Positions 55,088 through 63,992 of a DNA stretch of 64,000 nt are shown in pieces. The first letter of the stretch is position 1. Every line of letters starts with the position of its first letter. The notes under the pieces are model-generated. The model was not told the DNA's origin and did not search any database. It saw only the letters and a list, made by a program, of their open reading frames with translations. Origin of the DNA: Allobosea vaviloviae. GTDB lineage: Bacteria; Pseudomonadota; Alphaproteobacteria; Rhizobiales; Beijerinckiaceae. A program made the position numbers and the translations under genes. Where the stretch lies: NCBI RefSeq assembly GCF_001298265.1, contig NZ_LGSZ01000040.1:1-64000 (forward strand). Reading direction: 5' to 3'.

Positions 55088-56254
55088 ATGATGATGCGTG
55101 CGGTCTTGCGGCTTCGGGTTCTCGCATGGGCGTTGCTCGCGCCGCTGGCGCTGGCCGCCTGCGGTACGCCGCGCGTGCTGGAGCTGAACACGAGCCGCTC
55201 GACCGATGTCGCCGGCAAGGTCGAGATTTTCGTTGCGACCACGCGTGAAGCGTCCGCCGAGCCCGTCTATTTCAGCGGCGAGCGCGGCCCCAAGCTCTCC
55301 TTCGCCCGCCTCGATTTCACCGTGCCGCGCAGCCATAAGCCGGGCGAACTGGAGCTGCCCGATTCCGGTCCTAGCGATCCGGCCAAGCACTTCACGGTGA
55401 CCGGCGTTCAGCGGCTCGATCTCGCGCCGATCCTCGCCGATGTCCGCCGCGAGATCCTCCGCCGACCGGCCGCCCAGCGCGACGTGCTGGTCTTCGTCCA
55501 CGGCTTCAACACCAATTTCGCCGACGCCGCCTTCCGCTTCGCCCAGATCGTTCATGATTCCGGCTTCAAGGGCGTGCCTGTCCTTTTCACCTGGCCATCG
55601 CGCGGGCAATTGCTGGCCTACCCGTATGATCGCGAAAGCGCTTATTATTCGCGCGATTTCCTCGAGCGCAATCTGAGGGCGATCGCGCGCGATCTCGGTG
55701 CGACGCGCATGGACATCCTCGCCCATTCGATGGGCACGCTGTTGACGCTGGAGACGCTCCGGCAGGCTTCGATCCGCGGCGACGGTACCTTCGGCGGCAG
55801 GCTGCGCGACGTCATGCTGGCTGCGCCCGATGTCGATCTCGACGTCTTCAGGACCCAGATGGCCGAGATCAAGCGCCCGGTCACGGTGTTCGTCTCAGCG
55901 GATGATCGCGCGCTGGACTTCTCGCGGCGTTTCGCCGGCGACAAGACCCGTCTTGGCGCGATCTCGGCCAAGGACAAGGACATCATCGCGGAACTCGAGA
56001 AGCTCGGTGCGCGCATCATCGACCTCTCCGAGGTGGCGTCGGGTGACAGTCTGAACCACAGCAAGTTCGCCTCCTCGCCGAAGGTCGTCCAGATGATCGG
56101 CCAGCGCCTCCAGGCTGATGGCGGCATTTCCACAGCCGGGCCCCAGCTCGGCGACCGACTCGGCGACATCGCGGGCGGCGTCGTCGGCACCGTCGGCTCG
56201 ACCGTCGGTCTCGTGGTCACGGCGCCGGTGACGATCATTTCGGGCGGGCGCTGA
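55088..56254 (+). CDS. Lipoprotein alpha/beta hydrolase (DUF900 family)
   Basis: This 388-residue protein has a lipoprotein signal ending LALAAC. The alpha/beta fold of the DUF900 esterase-like family is shown by VEIFVATTREASAEPVYF, VLVFVHGFNTNFADAAF, FTWPSRGQLLAYPYDRESAY and the nucleophile elbow DILAHSMGTLLTLE. A Tat- or Sec-exported, membrane-attached hydrolase is likely. A second DUF900 protein lies 135 bases downstream on the same strand. Earlier in-frame ATG at 55052 is less likely. Confidence 0.83.
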   Translation: MMMRAVLRLRVLAWALLAPLALAACGTPRVLELNTSRSTDVAGKVEIFVATTREASAEPVYFSGERGPKLSFARLDFTVPRSHKPGELELPDSGPSDPAKHFTVTGVQRLDLAPILADVRREILRRPAAQRDVLVFVHGFNTNFADAAFRFAQIVHDSGFKGVPVLFTWPSRGQLLAYPYDRESAYYSRDFLERNLRAIARDLGATRMDILAHSMGTLLTLETLRQASIRGDGTFGGRLRDVMLAAPDVDLDVFRTQMAEIKRPVTVFVSADDRALDFSRRFAGDKTRLGAISAKDKDIIAELEKLGARIIDLSEVASGDSLNHSKFASSPKVVQMIGQRLQADGGISTAGPQLGDRLGDIAGGVVGTVGSTVGLVVTAPVTIISGGR

Positions 56255-56389
56255 TCATCGGCGCGAGCCCCTCGCGGGGTCGCGACGTCGCGCCAATTGG
56301 TCCCCCCGCCCCATTATGGCCGCGTTAGCCTGTCCTTAAGGTGGGGCTGGCCAATTCGGCCGCCAACAACCCACCGGATTGCTGACACG

Positions 56390-57400
56390 ATGCCTGTTTC
56401 GCGGCGCGCTCTTTCCTGTCGTCTGGCGGCGCTCGCCGCGGTGCTGGCCTTTGGCCTCTCGGCCTGCGCTCAGACGGAAACCGTCGTCTCGCCGTTCTCG
56501 GAACCGACGCGCGCCGACGCCTCGGCGATCGGCAAGGAGCCGGAACTGCTCGTCGTCACGACCCGCAAGGCGATCGGCCCGCGCCAGCCCTTCTTCGGCT
56601 CGGATCGCGGCGCACTGACCTTTGCCGAGGCACGCCTCTCGCCGCCCGGCGACGGGATTTCCGGGCGCGTCTCCTCCGCCGTCAGCGGGGACTGGGCGGT
56701 GCTGGGCATCGACAGCCAGACCTCGGCCGATGCGGGCCGTGCCTTTGCACAGGCGGCGACCGGGCGCGACGTGCTGCTCTATGTCCACGGCTTCAACGAG
56801 ACCTTCGAATCGGCGGCACGCAGCGCCGGCCAGCTCTCGCATTCGCTGGAATTCCAGGGTCGTACCGCGATCTTCACCTGGCCCTCGGGCGGCAAGCTCT
56901 TCGACTATGCCTATGACCGCGAGAGCGCGCTGTGGTCGCGCGACGGCTTCGTTCGGGCGCTGCAGGCGCTCGTGGCCAATCCCACCGTCGGCCGCATCCA
57001 TATCGTCGCCCATTCCATGGGCACATTCCTGACGCTGGAAGGCCTGCGCGAGCTGCGCGATTCGGCCGATGTCTATGCCCGGATCGGATCGGTCGTGCTG
57101 GCCTCGCCCGACATCGATATCGACGCCTTCGAGCAGACCGTCGGCAAGCTCGGCCCGCTGGCCCGCCGCATGACGCTGATCATCGATCCCGGCGACAGGG
57201 CGCTGGCGATCTCCTCGCGCATCGCTGGCGGCGTCGCGCGCGCCGGTGCGGCCGACCGGTCACGGCTCGAGGCGCTGGGCGTGCGTGTGGCCGATACGCA
57301 AGGTCGGGGCTGGAGCATGCTGCGGCATGATCTCTTCCTGTCGGACAGCGAGGTCACGCAGGTGGTGCGCCGGGCGATGGATCGCGGCAAGGGCGCCTGA
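56390..57400 (+). CDS. Lipoprotein alpha/beta hydrolase (DUF900 family), paralogue
   Basis: This 336-residue protein has a signal ending LSACAQ with a lipid Cys. It shares with its neighbour the order ELLVVTTRKAIGPRQPFFG, VLLYVHGFNETFESAAR, IFTWPSGGKLFDYAYDRESA and HIVAHSMGTFLTLEGL. The two are diverged tandem duplicates. The ATG at 56390 was chosen because the hydrophobic signal starts there; 135 bases separate it from the first gene's stop. Confidence 0.83.
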   Translation: MPVSRRALSCRLAALAAVLAFGLSACAQTETVVSPFSEPTRADASAIGKEPELLVVTTRKAIGPRQPFFGSDRGALTFAEARLSPPGDGISGRVSSAVSGDWAVLGIDSQTSADAGRAFAQAATGRDVLLYVHGFNETFESAARSAGQLSHSLEFQGRTAIFTWPSGGKLFDYAYDRESALWSRDGFVRALQALVANPTVGRIHIVAHSMGTFLTLEGLRELRDSADVYARIGSVVLASPDIDIDAFEQTVGKLGPLARRMTLIIDPGDRALAISSRIAGGVARAGAADRSRLEALGVRVADTQGRGWSMLRHDLFLSDSEVTQVVRRAMDRGKGA

Positions 57401-57482
57401 CATCGTTGGCCCGAAATGGGTGGTGGCGCGGATAGCGGACCCGCGACTTGCCGTGCCGTAGGGTCAGCCATAGTGTCGCTGG

Positions 57483-57695
57483 ATGTGGCCTCGCATCATC
57501 CTCGCCCTCGGCGTTGTCATTATCGTACTCGCCCTCGCGACCTGGTACCTCCTGAGCGGCTTCGGATGCGAGATGAATACCTCGGGATGCAAGACCGTCA
57601 GGCTCGACTGGTCCCGGGATGCCCTCAGTATCTTCATGCCGATGCTCGGCGTCGGTGCGTTGCTGGTCGTCCTCGGCCTGAGGAAGATGCGTTAG
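57483..57695 (+). CDS. Small hypothetical membrane protein
   Basis: This 70-residue protein has two hydrophobic segments (about 4-25 and 49-65) linked by a polar loop with two Cys (GCEMNTSGCKTVRLDW), so a disulfide in the periplasmic loop is possible. I do not recognise a family. It lies 82 bases after a hydrolase gene and is convergent with the Lrp regulator gene. Confidence 0.5.
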   Translation: MWPRIILALGVVIIVLALATWYLLSGFGCEMNTSGCKTVRLDWSRDALSIFMPMLGVGALLVVLGLRKMR

Positions 57696-57710
57696 ACCGG
57701 TTGCCGTCCG

Positions 57711-58169
57711 TCAGAGCGGCGGCAGGCCGATGCGCCTCTTGACGGTGGCCAGGGCGAAGTTGGATTCCACCGACTGGATGCATTTCAGCCGCGTCATCTT
57801 CTGCTTCAGGAAGCGCTCATAGCCCTCGATGCCGTCGGTCAGCACACGCAGATGGTAGTCCTGCGAGCCCGTCATCAGGTAGCATTCGGTGACTTCGTGC
57901 CAGCCTTCGACGGCCCTTTCGAACTCGGCGATATTCTCCTGCGTCTGCTGCGACAGCCTGACCGCCACGAAGACGCTGAAGGGCAGGCCGTAGGCCTTTG
58001 GATCGACGATCGCCGAATAGCCCTGGATCACGCCGGTGTCCTCAAGGCGCTTCAGCCGGCGCAGGCAGGGCGTCGGCGACAGGCCGATCCGCTGCGACAG
58101 ATCCTGGTTGGTGATGCGGCCATCCTCCTGCAGCAGCGAGAGCATTCGGCGATCGGTCGCGTCGAGCAT
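57711..58169 (-). CDS. Lrp/AsnC-family transcriptional regulator
   Basis: This 152-residue regulator has an N-terminal HTH (ITNQDLSQRIGLSPTPCLRR, residues about 20-39) and a C-terminal RAM domain with FERAVEGWHEVTECYLMTGS. It should sense an amino acid. The ATG at 58169 follows GGAGC. It is divergent from a PLP lyase gene across 162 bases, the classic arrangement for a local regulator of sulfur amino acid metabolism, so that gene is the likely target (inference). Confidence 0.92.
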   Translation of the reverse strand: MLDATDRRMLSLLQEDGRITNQDLSQRIGLSPTPCLRRLKRLEDTGVIQGYSAIVDPKAYGLPFSVFVAVRLSQQTQENIAEFERAVEGWHEVTECYLMTGSQDYHLRVLTDGIEGYERFLKQKMTRLKCIQSVESNFALATVKRRIGLPPL

Positions 58170-58331
58170 GAAATGCTCCATCGTGAGAGAATGGTGGCAG
58201 GAAGATGCGGATGAGACTGTCACCGCATCGATGATCGGTCAAGCAATGCCAGTCCGATTGGCTTATCCTTGGCGCAACGCGGCGGCAGGCCCTGTACACC
58301 TGCGCCGCGAGCGGAAACCGAGGAGGCGGCC

Positions 58332-59615
58332 ATGAGCGACGACAGCTACCACAAGGATCGGATCGCCAATCGCAGGCTCCATCCCGAGACCCTGATGATG
58401 GGCTTCGGCTATTCGCCTGCGATGTCGGAAGGCTCGCTGAAGCCGCCGATCTTCCTGACCTCCACCTTCGTCTTCGCCAACGCACAGCAGGGCAAGGATT
58501 TCTTCGATTTCACCTCCGGCCGGCGCCAGCCCAAGCCCGGCGAGAAGCCCGGCCTGGTCTATTCGCGCTTCAACCATCCCAATATGGAAATCCTCGAGGA
58601 TCGCCTGGCGATCTGGGACGAGGCGGAGAAATGCGCCGTCTTCGCCAGCGGCATGGCGGCCATCGCCACGACCTGCTTCGCCTTCCTGCGGCCAGGCGAC
58701 ACGATCATCCACTCCCGCCCGCTCTATGGCGGCACCGAGACCTTGCTGAAAAACCAGATGGGCGCCTTCGGCGTGACGCCCTTCGGTTTCACCGACGGTC
58801 TCGACATCGCCCAGATGCGTGAGACCGCGAAGGCCGCAGCCGCCAAGGGGCGCGTCGGCATGATCCTGGTCGAGACGCCGGCGAACCCCACCAACGGGCT
58901 GGTCGATCTCGCAGCCTGCAAGATGATCGCCGACGAGCTGGAAGCCTCGCAGGGCCATCGCCCGCCGGTCGTCGTCGACAACACTATGCTCGGCCCGAAA
59001 TACCAGAAGCCGCTGAAGCAGGGCGCCGACCTCTCGCTGCTCTCGCTAACCAAATATGTCGGTGGCCACAGCGACCTCGTCGGCGGCTCGATCAGCGGCT
59101 CGGAAGCGCTGGTGCGGCAGGTCAAGAGCTGGCGCGGATCGCTCGGCACGCAGCTCGACCCCAACTCCTGCTGGATGCTGATGCGCTCGCTGGAGACGCT
59201 CGATATCCGCATGAGCCGCGCCAACGAGAATGCCCGGCTGGTCGCGGACTATCTCTCCGCCCATCCGAAGGTCGCCAAGGTGCATTATCTGGGCGATCTC
59301 AGGGACGGCGACCCGCGCAAGGCGGTGTTCGACCGGCAATGCACCGCCGCCGGCTCGACCTTCGCCTTCGACGTGGTCGGCGGCGAGAAGGAGGCTTTCG
59401 CCTTGCTCGACAATCTCCAGATCATGAAGCTCGCGGTCTCGCTCGGCGGCACCGAGACGCTGGTCTCGCACCCCGCCGCGATGACGCATTCCGGTGTCGC
59501 GCGCGAACTGCGCGAGGAGATCGGCCTGACAGACGCGCTGATCCGCATCTCTGTCGGCATCGAGAACATCGAGGATTTGATCTCGGACCTGGCGCAGGCG
59601 CTGGAAGCTGTGTGA
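58332..59615 (+). CDS. PLP-dependent Cys/Met metabolism enzyme (cystathionine gamma-synthase family)
   Basis: This 427-residue enzyme has the transsulfuration fold: an N-terminal arm with PPIFLTSTFVFAN, FASGMAAIATTCFAF, a PLP-binding VVVDNTMLGPKYQKPL, and the Schiff-base Lys in SLTKYVGGHSDLVGG. The C-terminal stretch SLGGTETLVSHPAAMTHSGV is normal. It could be cystathionine gamma-synthase, methionine gamma-lyase or homocysteine synthase; sequence alone does not decide. A strong Shine-Dalgarno AGGAGG lies just before the ATG at 58332. Confidence 0.9.
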   Translation: MSDDSYHKDRIANRRLHPETLMMGFGYSPAMSEGSLKPPIFLTSTFVFANAQQGKDFFDFTSGRRQPKPGEKPGLVYSRFNHPNMEILEDRLAIWDEAEKCAVFASGMAAIATTCFAFLRPGDTIIHSRPLYGGTETLLKNQMGAFGVTPFGFTDGLDIAQMRETAKAAAAKGRVGMILVETPANPTNGLVDLAACKMIADELEASQGHRPPVVVDNTMLGPKYQKPLKQGADLSLLSLTKYVGGHSDLVGGSISGSEALVRQVKSWRGSLGTQLDPNSCWMLMRSLETLDIRMSRANENARLVADYLSAHPKVAKVHYLGDLRDGDPRKAVFDRQCTAAGSTFAFDVVGGEKEAFALLDNLQIMKLAVSLGGTETLVSHPAAMTHSGVARELREEIGLTDALIRISVGIENIEDLISDLAQALEAV

Positions 59616-59627
59616 GGGCCAGCGCGC

Positions 59628-59716
59628 GTCAAGCTCGGGCGAAGACCCGAGCATCTCCCGCAAGCTTATCCTGTACCAGATTCTCGGGTCTGCGCTTCGC
59701 TACGCCCGAGAATGAC
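59628..59716. repeat. Palindromic extragenic repeat, family A copy 5
   Basis: The first hairpin is AGCTCGGG paired with CCCGAGC, the second ATTCTCGGG with CCCGAGAAT. It begins GTCAAGC and ends AATGAC. It lies between the PLP lyase stop and the convergent DUF3750 stop and may terminate both genes. The initial GTCAAG departs from the GTCAT consensus. Confidence 0.85.
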
Positions 59717-59724
59717 GGGACGGG

Positions 59725-60462
59725 TCAAACCCCAATCCGCCCCCAGCCGGGCAGCTTCAGCGCCGGGCTGCGCAGGTCGAAGCCCGCGACCAGCCCCAGC
59801 AGGTTGACCTCGACGCCCTCGACCCAGCCGATCGTGACGCCGGCGAGCCCATAGAGCGAGGCCTGCACGCCGGTGCGGCTCGGCGTCAGGCCAGCGAACA
59901 GACCATCCTCGCGAAAATCCTTGCCGATCGCGGTCGGCGGCAGCGCCCGCGCGAGTTCCGGCACCTCGGCCATGACATGCTGGACGAAGCTGTTGGAGTT
60001 GGGGCCCGGCCAGGCCTGGTAGCTGCCGGGCGTCACATAGGCGTAACTCTGCACCGCCGCGCGGATGCGCGGGATCAGTGCTGCCGCCGCCTCGCCGCGG
60101 ATCTCGGTGACGAGTTCCGGCAGGTTGCCGTACCACCGGCCGTCCGCCTCGCGATGGTTGACGCGCACCGGGGTACCCCAGCCGACCACGTCGAAGCGGG
60201 TATAGGCGCTGGCGCCGGCCTCCTTCACCACCACCCAGGAGTGATGCGCGAAGACGCCGCGCCAGCGGCCGACACGGGCGGCGAAGACATGGACTGTCGC
60301 CTCGGGCTCGATCGAAGCCGCCGGTAGCAGCTTGGCGCTCGACCAATCGGCGCGCCGCCAGTCATCCGCCATGCCTCGCGTCGACCACCAGGCCGCATGC
60401 GTCAGCAGGGGGACGATGAACAGCAGCAGGAAGAGCAGGGGGACGAGGCGGGCGGCGCGCAT
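59725..60462 (-). CDS. DUF3750 domain membrane protein
   Basis: This 245-residue protein has an N-terminal membrane helix (LVPLLFLLLFIVPLL, residues about 6-20), then the DUF3750 core: VFAARVGRWRGVFAHHSWVV, YGNLPELVTEIRGEAAAALI and GPNSNSFVQHVMAEVPEL with a conserved Asn-Ser-Asn-Ser-Phe. Function is unknown. The topology suggests an inner-membrane anchored periplasmic domain. It faces the potF gene divergently across 128 bases. Confidence 0.83.
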   Translation of the reverse strand: MRAARLVPLLFLLLFIVPLLTHAAWWSTRGMADDWRRADWSSAKLLPAASIEPEATVHVFAARVGRWRGVFAHHSWVVVKEAGASAYTRFDVVGWGTPVRVNHREADGRWYGNLPELVTEIRGEAAAALIPRIRAAVQSYAYVTPGSYQAWPGPNSNSFVQHVMAEVPELARALPPTAIGKDFREDGLFAGLTPSRTGVQASLYGLAGVTIGWVEGVEVNLLGLVAGFDLRSPALKLPGWGRIGV

Positions 60463-60590
60463 GGCAATGGATATGTGGCAGCCCTATTGCATCGCAAGGT
60501 CCGGGGGCGGGCGACCGGATCACAACGGCTTGAGGCCCGCCGCCAAGCTGCTAGCTTCGCTGCCGTCTGGCTTAGGGGAATCGATTGATC

Positions 60591-61703
60591 ATGACCATGC
60601 GCGGCTGGCTGAAGAGGGTGGTATCGGGCGCGGCGCTGGGGTTCTCGCTTCTGGCTGCGGGTGCCGCCGGAGCCCAGACCAAGGAACTGCGCATCTACAA
60701 CTGGTCGGATTATGTCGACCCCGAGGTGCTCGACGCCTTCAAGAAGGAAACCGGGATCACCGTCGTCTACGACACCTTCGACCAGATGGAGACGGTCGAG
60801 ACCAAGCTGCTCGCCGGCAAGACCGGCTACGACCTGATCGTGGTCACTGCCTCGTTCCTACCGCGCCATATCCCGCTCGGGCTCTACACCCCGATCGACG
60901 CCGCCAAGGTGCCCAACCTCAAGAACACCTGGCCCGAGATCCAGGGACGGCTGGCCAAATACGATCCCGGCAACAAATTCGCCGTGAACTACATGTGGGG
61001 CACCACCGGCATCGGCTACAACGTCGCCAAGGTCCGGGAGCGGCTCGGGCCCGATGCGGTCATCGACAGCTGGAAAATCCTATTCGAGCCCGACCAGTTG
61101 AAGAAGCTCTCGAACTGCGGCGTGCATGTGCTGGATGCCGTCGAGGAGATGTTTCCCGCCGCCCTGCGCTATCTCGGACTCAACCCGGATTCGAAGGCCG
61201 AGGCCGATCTGAACAAGGCCGGCGAGCTCTTGCGCAAGATCCGCCCGCATATCCAGAAATTCCATTCGTCGGAATACATCAACGCGCTCGCCAACGGCGA
61301 TATCTGCCTTGCCGTCGGCTATTCCGGCGATGTGCTGCAGGCGAGGAAGCGCGCCGAAGAGGCCAAGAACAAGGTCGAGATCGCCTATGCGATCCCCAAG
61401 GAGGGCGCGCTGATGTGGTTCGATTCCTTCGTGATCCCGAAGGACGCCGGCAATCCCGACGCCGCGCTCAAGTTCATCGACTTCGTCAACCGCCCGGCTA
61501 TGGCGGCGAAGAATTCGGATTTTATCCAGTACGCCAACGGCAATCTCGCCTCGCAGCCGCTGCTGTCGGCCGCGGTGCGCGGCAATCCCGGCATCTACCC
61601 GCCCGAGGCCGTGATGGGCCGGCTCTACACGATCACGCCCTACGACCAGAAGTCGCAAAGACTGGTCAACCGGCTCTGGACCCGGGTGAAGACGGGCAAG
61701 TGA
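60591..61703 (+). CDS. potF: Polyamine ABC binding protein (PotF-like)
   Basis: This 370-residue periplasmic protein has a Sec signal ending in AAGAQTK and begins its mature part with ELRIYNWSDYVDPEVLDAFK, the PotD/PotF start. Ligand-region motifs are YNWSDY, the IGYNVAKV stretch and the central LANGDICLAVGYSGDVLQA. It should bind putrescine or spermidine. The ATG at 60591 follows AGGGGAA; a TTG at 60585 is possible. The ATPase gene follows by 41 bases. Confidence 0.93.
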   Translation: MTMRGWLKRVVSGAALGFSLLAAGAAGAQTKELRIYNWSDYVDPEVLDAFKKETGITVVYDTFDQMETVETKLLAGKTGYDLIVVTASFLPRHIPLGLYTPIDAAKVPNLKNTWPEIQGRLAKYDPGNKFAVNYMWGTTGIGYNVAKVRERLGPDAVIDSWKILFEPDQLKKLSNCGVHVLDAVEEMFPAALRYLGLNPDSKAEADLNKAGELLRKIRPHIQKFHSSEYINALANGDICLAVGYSGDVLQARKRAEEAKNKVEIAYAIPKEGALMWFDSFVIPKDAGNPDAALKFIDFVNRPAMAAKNSDFIQYANGNLASQPLLSAAVRGNPGIYPPEAVMGRLYTITPYDQKSQRLVNRLWTRVKTGK

Positions 61704-61744
61704 CAGGGGCAGGACTGGGCCGATCAGGAGAGGGCACGGCGACG

Positions 61745-62899
61745 ATGCGCAAGGCATCGCCTGGCAGCCTGCGCCGCGCCTTCCAGCCATGGAACGACCC
61801 GGCTGCGAAACCGCTCATCGAGTTCCGCCACGTCACAAAGCGCTTCGGCGGCGTCACGGCCGTCGCCGAAGTCTCGCTCTCACTCTACCCGCGCGAGTTC
61901 TTCGCGCTGCTTGGCCCCTCCGGCTGCGGCAAGACCACGCTGATGCGGATGCTGGCGGGGTTCGAGACGCCCGATGCCGGGCAAATCCTGCTTGGCGGCA
62001 CCGACATCACCGAAATGCCGCCGCATCTGCGGCCGGTCAACATGATGTTCCAGTCCTACGCGCTGTTCCCCCATCTCAGCGTCGCCGACAACATCGCCTA
62101 TGGGCTGAAGCGCGAGAGGCTGCCTCGTGCCGAGATCGCGCAGCGGGTCGCGGAGATGCTGGCGCTGGTCAAGCTCGACGGCCTGGGCAAGCGCAGGCCC
62201 GACCAGCTTTCCGGCGGCCAGCGCCAGCGCGTCGCGCTCGCCCGTGCGCTCGCCAAGCGCCCCAAGCTGCTGCTGCTCGACGAGCCGATGGCGGCGCTCG
62301 ACCGCAAGCTGCGCGAGGCGACGCAGTTCGAGCTGATGGATCTGCAGAGCGAACTCGGCACCACCTTCATGGTCGTGACCCATGACCAGGACGAGGCCAT
62401 GACCATGGCCGACCGCATGGCGGTGATGGATCATGGCAGGCTGGTCCAGATCGGCCCGCCCGACGTGATCTACGAAGCACCGGTCAACGCCTACGTCGCC
62501 AGCTTCGTCGGCGACATCAATGTGCTGGAGGGCCATGTCGTCGCGGTCGAGGGCGATCTCGTCCGGGTCGAGACCGGGATCACCGGCATGGTCGAACTCG
62601 ACGAGGAGGCGCCGGCGCTGGCGATCGGAGCTTCCGTGCTCGTCGGTCTGCGGCCGGAGAAGCTCGACCTCAGCCATGACGAGCCGCCGCAGCCCTTCAA
62701 CAAGGTCGCGGGCGAGATCTGGGATATCGGCTATCTCGGCGACGTCACCATGGTCCAGGTCATGGTGGGAGGCGAGGGCGGCTGGCTGGTCAAGGTGGCG
62801 CTGACCAACCGCAGGCGCCGGGCCGCGCGCCCCTTCGCCTGGGAGGACAAGGTCTGGCTCTCCTGGGACGTCGAGGCCGGGTTGGTGCTGAAGCCGTGA
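61745..62899 (+). CDS. potG: Polyamine ABC ATPase (PotG-like)
   Basis: This 384-residue ATPase has Walker A GPSGCGKTTLMRMLAG (about residues 57-72), signature [16 protein letters not shown], Walker B LLLLDEPMAALDRKL, and a C-terminal TOBE domain with VGLRPEKLDL. The FETPDAGQILLGGTDITEMP stretch is PotG-like. The ATG at 61745 is supported by the domain start. A C-type palindrome separates it from potH. Confidence 0.93.
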   Translation: MRKASPGSLRRAFQPWNDPAAKPLIEFRHVTKRFGGVTAVAEVSLSLYPREFFALLGPSGCGKTTLMRMLAGFETPDAGQILLGGTDITEMPPHLRPVNMMFQSYALFPHLSVADNIAYGLKRERLPRAEIAQRVAEMLALVKLDGLGKRRPDQLSGGQRQRVALARALAKRPKLLLLDEPMAALDRKLREATQFELMDLQSELGTTFMVVTHDQDEAMTMADRMAVMDHGRLVQIGPPDVIYEAPVNAYVASFVGDINVLEGHVVAVEGDLVRVETGITGMVELDEEAPALAIGASVLVGLRPEKLDLSHDEPPQPFNKVAGEIWDIGYLGDVTMVQVMVGGEGGWLVKVALTNRRRRAARPFAWEDKVWLSWDVEAGLVLKP

Positions 62900-62917
62900 G
62901 AGGCGCGAGGAACGCGA

Positions 62918-63059
62918 CTTATCCCCTTCCCCCCGCTTGCGGTGGGGAAGGGTTAGGGATGGGGGGCCGCAAAGCCGGAACTCTATCCTCGGTCGTCGCA
63001 CCGAGCGGCACTGCCCCCCACCCTGACCCTCCCCACCGCAAGCGGGGGGAGGGGATGCG
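62918..63059. repeat. Palindromic extragenic repeat, family C copy 2
   Basis: The element has outer arms CTTCCCCCCGCTTGCGG (near 62926) and CCGCAAGCGGGGGGAGGGG (near 63037), with inner CCGCAAAGCCGG. Bases 63001-63059 match 171-229 with one difference in 59. It lies between potG and potH. Confidence 0.88.
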
Positions 63060-63095
63060 CGTTGCAGTCGCGCCGAGCCTTTTCGGCCGCCGATC

Positions 63096-63992
63096 ATGAG
63101 CGGAAGGTCTCACGCAGCCTCCCGTCTCGTCGTGGCCGCGCCTTATCTCTGGCTGCTGCTGTTCTTCCTCGCGCCCTTCGCGATCGTGCTGCGCATGGCG
63201 CTGTCGGACGCCGACACCGCGCTGCCGCCCTACGCACCGCATTTCGAGGGTTTCGCGACGCTCCGGGAGTTCCTCGGCAAACTCGATCTCGAGAATTTCC
63301 GCCTGCTTGCCGACGATGCGCTCTACTGGGACAGCTATCTCCAATCCCTGCGACTCGCTGGCCTGACGACGCTGATCGCGCTCGCGATCGGCTATCCGCT
63401 CGCCTATGCGATGGCCGCGGCCCCCCGGCATTGGCGGCCTGTCCTGCTGGTGCTCGTGGTGCTGCCGTTCTGGACCTCGTTCCTGATCCGGGTCTACGCC
63501 TGGATCGGCATCCTGCGCCCCGACGGCCTGCTTGACATCGTGCTCGGCGGCCTCGGCCTGACCGACGAGCCGCTGCGGCTTTTGAACACGGAAGCCGCGG
63601 TGCTGATCGGCATGGTCTATTCCTATCTGCCCTTCATGGTGCTGCCGCTTTATGCGATGCTGGAGAAGCTCGACCGCAGCCTGCTGGAGGCCGCAGCCGA
63701 TCTCGGCGCGACGCCGGTGACGGCTTTTCTGACCGTGACGCTGCCGCTGTCGCTGCCGGGCATTCTGGCCGGCGCGGCGCTCGTCTTCATCCCCTCGGTC
63801 GGCGAGTTCGTCATCCCCGATCTGCTCGGCGGGCCTGATACCGTGATGATCGGCAAGGTCCTCTGGAACGAGTTCTTCTCGAACCGCGACTGGCCGCTGG
63901 CGTCTGCCGTGGCGATCGTGCTCCTGGTCGTGCTCGTCCTGCCGCTGGCGCTGCTGCAGCGGGCAAGGCAGGGCAGGGAGGCACAGCCATGA
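63096..63992 (+). CDS. potH: Polyamine ABC permease (PotH-like)
   Basis: This 298-residue permease has six membrane helices and the PotH/PotB stretch PFWTSFLIRVYAWIGILR (about residues 126-143). The EAA loop is EAAADLGATPVTAFLTVTLP (about 198-217), and VGEFVIPDLLGGPDTVMIGK is a conserved extracellular-facing segment. It overlaps the next gene by four bases (ATGA). Confidence 0.93.
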   Translation: MSGRSHAASRLVVAAPYLWLLLFFLAPFAIVLRMALSDADTALPPYAPHFEGFATLREFLGKLDLENFRLLADDALYWDSYLQSLRLAGLTTLIALAIGYPLAYAMAAAPRHWRPVLLVLVVLPFWTSFLIRVYAWIGILRPDGLLDIVLGGLGLTDEPLRLLNTEAAVLIGMVYSYLPFMVLPLYAMLEKLDRSLLEAAADLGATPVTAFLTVTLPLSLPGILAGAALVFIPSVGEFVIPDLLGGPDTVMIGKVLWNEFFSNRDWPLASAVAIVLLVVLVLPLALLQRARQGREAQP

